Source: a virus. From it: DNA of 28,586 nt. The position numbers were made by a program, and so were the translations under genes. This document shows positions 21,189 to 26,495 of the stretch, piece after piece. Every line of letters begins with the position of its first letter. The stretch's first letter is position 1. The notes under the pieces were generated by a model, which saw only the letters and a list, made by a program, of their open reading frames with translations, was not told the origin of the DNA and did not search any database. Where the stretch lies: positions 1 through 28,586 of IMG/VR virus record IMGVR_UViG_3300020731_000409; one strand, written 5' to 3'.

Positions 21189-21454
21189 TGTTGTTCTCTC
21201 GGGCGCCAGTTAGTATCACGTGGTCGGAAGTCCTTGCGTTCACGCTTAGGAGTACGCCATTGGTCCCAAGGTTCACGACCTTTAGTCATTTTAATGTACT
21301 CGCCATATGGAGTACGCTCGTTATACAGATTGCGCTCATCATACGGGTATCCGTAATCAATACAAAACTGTTTGTAAACTTCCAAATCTTCAAAGATCTG
21401 GGCCACTTCGGGTTTCATACGAAGATACTTATTGAGCCATTCTGGTTTGGCCAT
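21185..21454 (-). CDS. conserved-type T4-like phage protein of unknown function
   Basis: The 89-residue protein begins AKPEWLNKYLRMKPEVAQIF, then DLEVYKQFCIDYGYPYDE and RNLYNERTPYGEYIKM, and ends in an Arg/Lys-rich tail (RKDFRPRDTNWRPREQ) likely to touch nucleic acid. This arrangement is one I recall from aquatic T4-like phages without an assigned role. A good site (AAGGAAA) precedes the ATG. Confidence 0.7.
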   Translation of the reverse strand: MAKPEWLNKYLRMKPEVAQIFEDLEVYKQFCIDYGYPYDERNLYNERTPYGEYIKMTKGREPWDQWRTPKRERKDFRPRDTNWRPREQQ

Positions 21455-21465
21455 GATATTTCCTT

Positions 21466-21930
21466 TTAAATAACGATTGATTGACTCGGACGGGTAAGGT
21501 TATAAGAAATTGAACATCCGTTTTCACCGTCCTCGGATACTTCAATTGTTACAGCACGATTTGGATACCGTGCGGCAATTTGGTCGTATAAATCATCTGC
21601 GATCATTTCGCAAGACTTATAGTTAAGTTCTAGAACTCGATTTTCATTATAGGGACCGGTCCCACTGTATAGGTTCTCGAGCCAGCGTTTGAATTGGATG
21701 AACTCGATGTCCCGGTCATTATGGAAGACATCGATTGACACCCTAAAATGGAAAATGTGACGATGAGGGCTAGCAAGAAACGAAACATCGTATTCATCAC
21801 CTGTTGCTAGTTGTGGGTCAGTTGCCGCGGCTGGATAGCAGTGGACACCTTCACGTTGGAAGGTAACCCAAATTTGTCGTTGTGCGGCTGTTTTAATACG
21901 CTCAATTTGTTCACGTTCTGCTTGAATCAT
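21466..21930 (-). CDS. QueD/6-pyruvoyltetrahydropterin synthase-like T-fold protein
   Basis: The 154-residue protein has pieces of the pterin synthase family in order: VHCYPAAA (29-36), the HxH zinc-type pair in SPHRHIFHFRVSIDVF (H56, H58), DIEFIQFKRWLENLY (the vDFxxLK segment), LELNYKSCEMIADDLYD (the LNxxxPTxE segment) and IEVSEDGENGCSISY (the catalytic-type Glu segment). Unlike the queD at 10050-10553 it retains the HxH pair but lacks a typical HGHxY. It lies two genes after DpdA on the transcript (co-translated), so it may be the true QueD, a paralogue with another step, or a regulatory form. Confidence 0.55.
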   Translation of the reverse strand: MIQAEREQIERIKTAAQRQIWVTFQREGVHCYPAAATDPQLATGDEYDVSFLASPHRHIFHFRVSIDVFHNDRDIEFIQFKRWLENLYSGTGPYNENRVLELNYKSCEMIADDLYDQIAARYPNRAVTIEVSEDGENGCSISYNLTRPSQSIVI

Positions 21931-22442
21931 TTAATCACTTCGTCTTGTGTATATTTAGACCAATCCGTAAATACTTTACGGTCCCGTAATTCGTGTAAAC
22001 TATGACACCAGACTCCTGGGTTTGTAGCACGGAAGTCTTTGTCGTCTAGCTTAATTATAGCATTATATCCCATTAGTTGTATATAGGGCAATTTAACCGA
22101 AATCATCGGAATAAAGTTATTGTACTCAACCAAACAGCTTTCGGCTAGGCCTTCGGTACAAGTAACATCCAAATCCAAAGTACACAGAAATCCTTTTTGT
22201 AAACAATCTGTGATCATAGATTCCCATTCACGCCAGTTGTCACCATCATCTGTATCTAATTTAGGAAAACTTTGGTTAGCACCAAAATACAAATGCGTAC
22301 AGTCGTTATTGGCCGCTAGAGTCATAATAATTTGACTGTCCTGTATGCCTACCACAAACAAAGTTCTGCGCCCAAAAGCTGGGCTATGTTCTACTTCGTC
22401 GCCGATAAAAAAACTAATATCGTTGTGTCCTGGTCTATCCAT
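21927..22442 (-). CDS. unknown protein between DpdA-like and QueD-like genes
   Basis: The ATG at 22442 is chosen over the TTG at 22466. The 171-residue product has FFIGDEVEHSPAFGRRTLFV, QIIMTLAANNDCTHLYFG, a Cys-rich LCTLDLDVTCTEGLAESC segment, and IQLMGYNAIIKLDDKDFRAT. The TIM-barrel-like strand order (TLFVVGIQDS, CTHLYFGANQ, LDLDVTCTEG, PMISVKLPYI) recalls the last strands of a radical-SAM or TGT-like barrel, but I see no CxxxCxxC. It is ATGA-linked to the QueD-like gene, overlaps the DUF465 gene by 8 bases and lies close after DpdA. This makes it a candidate for an extra step in base modification. No family name is claimed. Confidence 0.6.
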   Translation of the reverse strand: MDRPGHNDISFFIGDEVEHSPAFGRRTLFVVGIQDSQIIMTLAANNDCTHLYFGANQSFPKLDTDDGDNWREWESMITDCLQKGFLCTLDLDVTCTEGLAESCLVEYNNFIPMISVKLPYIQLMGYNAIIKLDDKDFRATNPGVWCHSLHELRDRKVFTDWSKYTQDEVIK

Positions 22443-22638
22443 TCTTTGCTTTCTTGCTGTTTTCAAATGCTAGTGTTTCTTTAAGTTTAACAATATCGTC
22501 TTTAAGATGCAACCTTTGTTTTTTCAATTTGTTTAACAATTCATCTTGGAAAGCTCCGGTACTTTCGAGTCCGTTGATTTTCTTATCCAATTTGGCGTGT
22601 TCGTCTTCTAAGTGTTTAATACGGGCAGTAATAGTCAT
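22435..22638 (-). CDS. DUF465-like coiled-coil protein
   Basis: The 67-residue protein is a short helical hairpin: RIKHLEDEHAKLDKKINGLE, then DELLNKLKKQRLHLKDDIVK. The pattern RIxxLxxEHxxLDxxI...LKKxxLxLKDxI is that of DUF465 (YdcH-type). Function of the family is unknown. The start overlaps the stop of the DpdA-like gene (ATGA). Confidence 0.65.
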   Translation of the reverse strand: MTITARIKHLEDEHAKLDKKINGLESTGAFQDELLNKLKKQRLHLKDDIVKLKETLAFENSKKAKNG

Positions 22639-24173
22639 TCGTTCTCCAATGCTTCTAATTTTGATTCATCAAACTCGGGCTCATCTTCTTCAACAACATT
22701 ATCTTCAAACTCAAATAGATCATCAAAGTTAGTAAACGAATTCATAGCACGTTTACCTTTAAATCCACGAGTGCCAACAATCTCCATCCAATAAATGTTG
22801 TATTCGTCAATGATAGCATCAGCAGTAGCTCGATCTGGGGCGGCAAATATTGCTTCTACTATATCTTCAAATTTATCTTGGCCTGGCGCACTATACGTCA
22901 TCATTGCCGGACGAGTGCCAGTATCAAAACGCCTATTGGCTTCCTGTACTGCGGTTAAGTGCATCCATACATTATGACCCATTAACAATGCGTAACTAAA
23001 ACTGTCCCAAGAAGTTTTACCTTCTTTGCCATTCTTGTTTAGGTCTCCAGGTTTGTAATAGCAAATATCTTTCATCTTCAGCATATCAGATATAGGACTA
23101 TCTTCCCATCGTGGGTAGATACCATCTGCTACTACACCATCACTCCATTTACGTGTATCTAGTGCGTATTTCTTATCGTCGGCACTAGGAGCCATACGAT
23201 ATGACCATTTGTCATTGTCTTTAAAGACATTTTCAAAATAGACCTGTCCGTTAGCAGTAGCTAAAAATGGACTGGCGCAATCAAAACTAATTGTAAATGA
23301 TGGGTTCACATATTTACGAATTGCTCTTTGAATAGTAGTCAATAATACTGCCCACTCTAGTTTACTTGTGCCCAAGAAATGCATCCAATCGTGTACACCT
23401 TCTTGTAGTAAATTATCATAGCGTAAGGCTACCAAACGCTTAAGGATTAGGTGTACGTCACACATATTCTGACCGCCCATTGCCCATCCATCAAAGTGAG
23501 TGTCAGGATACTTCGAAGGATCACAATACTTTTTCATTGTTTGATACCAGTTCTCGGCATTCTTATGATTGTCGCCTTGTAGAACATTTAGAATACGTGT
23601 ACCACCGTTCTTAACACCCTTACGGTGCTTCATGAAATATTCGTTATTGTATTTGGTGGCTTCTACTGCTTCATTTAACGTAGTAATTTGGCACTTAGCA
23701 CTGGCGTTCTCATCGTGAATAACCCAAGTAGGAATATCTAATGTCATACAGTAGTTACTGATTGTGTCAAGCCAGGTTAATACGGCCTTGCGTTTAGCTT
23801 CAGCCTTAGGACATCCGCTATTGGCCTTCCAATCACCTTCCCATAACCCTTTGGCTATCTGGAAACCTCCAGAATCGCCTAGGATTAGTGTGTTGGGATC
23901 GCGATTGCGAACCATATCCTCTGACCAGTCTTGCTTATTAAGGTCGAGGTTGGCGTGTCCACCGGAGTACAGTGACCATTTATATGGAAACAGGGCTTTC
24001 TGGTCATTGAGCCAATTAAGCTGTTCCATATCTGTTATACCCTGCGGAAAACGTGCAGGATCAACATAATTTTCGTTACGCTGTTTACCTATAAATGTAG
24101 CATAGAATCCACTGATAGCTGGTAAAAATATAGCGTAATCGTTTTGTTTATCTGTTAATCTATCTTGAGCCAT
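22635..24173 (-). CDS. dpdA: DpdA-like DNA guanine transglycosylase (TGT superfamily)
   Basis: The 512-residue protein carries the ordered motifs of tRNA-guanine transglycosylases: GDSGGFQ (D100, acid/base position), NVLQGDN (the IVQGG position, 197-202), FDGWAMGG (227-234, GYAIGG), HFLGTSKLEWAVLL (the LMGVGxPxDL segment) and SFDCASP (D298, nucleophile). No clear CxCxxC-H zinc set follows. DpdA enzymes are the DNA-acting branch; they exchange guanine for a 7-deazaguanine base in phage or Dpd-system DNA. The phage context with FolE, QueD and QueE supports that role over tRNA modification. Residues 480-491 (FTNFDDLFEFED) mimic the DNA polymerase C-terminus (SFDDLFTFE), followed by an acidic tail. 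It overlaps the sulfotransferase by 14 bases. Confidence 0.82.
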   Translation of the reverse strand: MAQDRLTDKQNDYAIFLPAISGFYATFIGKQRNENYVDPARFPQGITDMEQLNWLNDQKALFPYKWSLYSGGHANLDLNKQDWSEDMVRNRDPNTLILGDSGGFQIAKGLWEGDWKANSGCPKAEAKRKAVLTWLDTISNYCMTLDIPTWVIHDENASAKCQITTLNEAVEATKYNNEYFMKHRKGVKNGGTRILNVLQGDNHKNAENWYQTMKKYCDPSKYPDTHFDGWAMGGQNMCDVHLILKRLVALRYDNLLQEGVHDWMHFLGTSKLEWAVLLTTIQRAIRKYVNPSFTISFDCASPFLATANGQVYFENVFKDNDKWSYRMAPSADDKKYALDTRKWSDGVVADGIYPRWEDSPISDMLKMKDICYYKPGDLNKNGKEGKTSWDSFSYALLMGHNVWMHLTAVQEANRRFDTGTRPAMMTYSAPGQDKFEDIVEAIFAAPDRATADAIIDEYNIYWMEIVGTRGFKGKRAMNSFTNFDDLFEFEDNVVEEDEPEFDESKLEALENE

Positions 24174-24792
24174 AATATTTTACTGAGTTAATTAAATCAT
24201 AATCTGCGGCAAAATGCCGTTTAACATTGTCTAAGTATTTAGAATTTTGTATTGTTGCTTTAAATAATTCTTTAAAATTATGTCTAATAGGATCGTTTTC
24301 ACTTACGTGTTGGTACTCGTATCTATGATATCTATTAGCCATACCCCGTTCGTCTAAAAATGTACTAAAGTCTTCTCTGTAGTATTGGTCGCATCTAAAA
24401 AATACACAACGATCTGTGTCCAGGCCTTGTAAGAATTTTACTTGTTGTTCTGTGTGATCGTCAAATGTTATAGTATCAAATATTATATCAAATACGTGTT
24501 CAGTCCATTCCCCGTTGCCAAAGTTGGGATGATATAGTGTTAGATATTCGGCGATGCCACTAAGCCAACGATCTACTGGATCACGCAATACCACAATAGC
24601 AGTTTTATCAAGCTGGTCAGTGTGATAGTTGTAAAACTCCCACCCCCAATCTAATAAATTAGGTTTAGTCCACGAACTAGCATTTTTAGGAATGTTTACA
24701 TACATAAGGTCACTGTCGGGGCGACTCATACATTCCCCAAACACATGACCTTTATGTGCCCACTTGTCTAAATTGCTAGAATTGATTATCAC
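24160..24792 (-). CDS. sulfotransferase-like protein
   Basis: The 210-residue protein has both PAPS-binding signatures: YVNIPKNASSWTKPNL (31-46, 5'-phosphosulfate loop, here IPKNASS) and IVVLRDPVDRWLSGIAEYL (66-84, the 3'-phosphate RDP-x2-R-x3 segment). A central helix and DRCVFFRCDQYY follow. It is compact, like the sulfotransferase-2 type of marine phages. Target (envelope sugar, protein or lipid) unknown. It lies between the clamp and DpdA genes, ATGA-coupled to the clamp. Confidence 0.75.
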   Translation of the reverse strand: MIINSSNLDKWAHKGHVFGECMSRPDSDLMYVNIPKNASSWTKPNLLDWGWEFYNYHTDQLDKTAIVVLRDPVDRWLSGIAEYLTLYHPNFGNGEWTEHVFDIIFDTITFDDHTEQQVKFLQGLDTDRCVFFRCDQYYREDFSTFLDERGMANRYHRYEYQHVSENDPIRHNFKELFKATIQNSKYLDNVKRHFAADYDLINSVKYYGSR

Positions 24793-25514
24793 TTAGTCTG
24801 CGAAGGTAGCATATAACGATAAACAGCAATACCTGAATCTACAGTAATTTCAGCAACGTTCTCATCGCTGATCTTAAATGTTTTATCTCCAGGCAAGCTC
24901 AAAATGCTAATAACAACATTAACTGGCCAATATAGTTGTTTAGTTAACGCACCGCCACAGCCTTGAGCAAAAGTAAAGTCGCCAGCATGACTGCTATGGT
25001 CACCAAAGTAAAACTTTAGATCCCCGTTGTCAACCTTAGTTGAAAAGAATGTAGCATCACTGTGTGCCTGTGCTTGGAATTTAAGTTTCTGGATGCTTAC
25101 TACAGTTGGAGTAATTTCTACACCCCACTTGACCTGTTTCTTCATTGAAACACTTTTAAGTTGGTCATTGATAATAGCTGAACCCATAAAACGATAATTG
25201 TTTTTAAAGTCGCCATCTTTGTTTACAAAAGTAATTCCACTAGGCTCTCCGTCCTGTTGAGTTACTGTAATTTTAGCATCTTCCTTGTAGACTGGAAGAT
25301 TAAGGATAGTGTTTAGTCTATCTAAGTTTGGCATACCAAATGTGCCAACAAAGTCAGCTACTGGTGCTTTGAATTCGGCATTTAGGATAACTGTTCGGTT
25401 ATCTTGATCAAACGCATTAATTGTAGTGCTAGTTTGATCGCCAGTAATCTTAATTAAATTAAGTACTCCAAGGCCTTGAGTGTGTTGTACGATATCGAGT
25501 AAGTGGTCACGCAT
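24789..25514 (-). CDS. 45: sliding clamp, T4 gp45-like
   Basis: The 241-residue protein matches T4-type processivity clamps in length (T4 gp45 is 228). It shows ITGDQTSTTINAFDQDNRTV early, then FVGTFGMPNLDRLNTILNLP, which is the conserved gp45 segment, and the beta-rich second half ending SGIAVYRYMLPS. Three copies form the ring that holds polymerase on DNA and, in T4, activates late transcription. A promoter at 25538-25566 and an ATGGAGAA ribosome site precede it. The clamp is the predicted receptor for the C-termini of gp43 and of the DpdA-like protein. Confidence 0.9.
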   Translation of the reverse strand: MRDHLLDIVQHTQGLGVLNLIKITGDQTSTTINAFDQDNRTVILNAEFKAPVADFVGTFGMPNLDRLNTILNLPVYKEDAKITVTQQDGEPSGITFVNKDGDFKNNYRFMGSAIINDQLKSVSMKKQVKWGVEITPTVVSIQKLKFQAQAHSDATFFSTKVDNGDLKFYFGDHSSHAGDFTFAQGCGGALTKQLYWPVNVVISILSLPGDKTFKISDENVAEITVDSGIAVYRYMLPSQTK

Positions 25515-25537
25515 TTATATTCTCCATTAATGTTAGT

Positions 25538-25566
25538 ATTGTATAGATGTATTTAGAAAAAGTCAA
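25538..25566 (-). promoter_or_regulatory. sigma70-like promoter for the clamp operon, with late-type CTAAATA inside
   Basis: The minus strand reads TTGACT (25566-25561), a 17-base spacer, then TACAAT (25543-25538). The spacer contains CTAAATAC, like the late motif of aquatic T4-like phages, so early and late expression could both use this site. The -35 overlaps the last codons of the methyltransferase gene. Leader length to the ATG is about 18 bases. Confidence 0.55.
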
Positions 25567-26495
25567 AGGTTAAATCTTTTTATTTCGCCCATTGCTTGGT
25601 GGGCTTTTACTGTTTTTAATTCTCCGGGTTTACGAACTTCTAACCAACTAATGGCCATTTCTCTAGCCTGATCACTGACTACTTCAAACCCTAAACTTTC
25701 GCATAAGGGTATTAGTAATGATTTTGGCATATAGCTCATAAAGAAGTTTTCGGTGTAGCCAGCACCAGCTGGACGATCACCATCGTTAAAGCTAAACAAG
25801 AACACACCACCCGGACGTAGTAGTTCAAATGCCTGTTTAAGATATTCTTTAAACGTATCCATACTTCGATAGTTTAAAAAATTCCAGCACAGGATAAAGC
25901 TAAATTGGTTTTTTGGTAGTACACTTAGATCGTGATCGGGTGTTAGGTACACACGAATACGACGTCGATACTCTTCGGTAAAGGAAGCTGTGGCGCTATC
26001 TGTAAATTCTCTATAGTGATCCACAATGTACAATGGATCAGCACTGACCATATACTGTGTCCATTCACCGTCGCGACATCCAATTTCCAAGGCTGGGTAT
26101 TGCCAACTGGTGTGTATTCGAATTCGATTTAGAATTTCGCTGTGTATTTCATCACTGAGTGGTAGTACACGTATCTTACGAATATTTTCAACAGCATCGT
26201 ACTTGAGTTCTAACTTATAATTTTCACCAAAAAACTTTTGACCTTCTTGGCTAATTTTAAAATTTAGTTCAGCGATCATGGCATCGTACATATCGCGATT
26301 ATAAGACAATGCGTCTTTGACAGTTTGTAAATGATCAATTACCTTGCTGATTTCACCAACAAAATAATCAGGTTGACTGGTACTACGGATAGCTTTAATT
26401 TCGTTATCTAACGATATAAGTTCATTACTAGCTGGCTCAATTGTATAAGCCTGCCGTAGTCTATCTCGAAGTTCTACTAGTTCGCTAAATTTCAT
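25563..26495 (-). CDS. SAM-dependent methyltransferase with N-terminal helical region
   Basis: The 310-residue protein has a class I methyltransferase domain from about residue 130: motif I ALEIGCRDGEW (135-145), YIVDHY after it, FILCWNFLNY (motif IV-like) and LLRPGGVFLFSFNDGDRP (the post-IV strand-loop). Residues 1-85 form a helical region (LVELRDRLRQAYTIE, DHLQTVKDALSYNRDMYDA). No DNA-methylase DPPY-type motif is present, so it more likely acts on a small molecule, protein or sugar. The polymerase gene upstream overlaps it by ATGA. Confidence 0.75.
   Translation of the reverse strand: MKFSELVELRDRLRQAYTIEPASNELISLDNEIKAIRSTSQPDYFVGEISKVIDHLQTVKDALSYNRDMYDAMIAELNFKISQEGQKFFGENYKLELKYDAVENIRKIRVLPLSDEIHSEILNRIRIHTSWQYPALEIGCRDGEWTQYMVSADPLYIVDHYREFTDSATASFTEEYRRRIRVYLTPDHDLSVLPKNQFSFILCWNFLNYRSMDTFKEYLKQAFELLRPGGVFLFSFNDGDRPAGAGYTENFFMSYMPKSLLIPLCESLGFEVVSDQAREMAISWLEVRKPGELKTVKAHQAMGEIKRFNL

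Noticed and set aside
8770-24173. A QueC (preQ0 synthase) gene to complete the pathway
   Set aside because: No protein in the window has the SGGxDS ATP-pyrophosphatase motif of QueC; if present it is outside.
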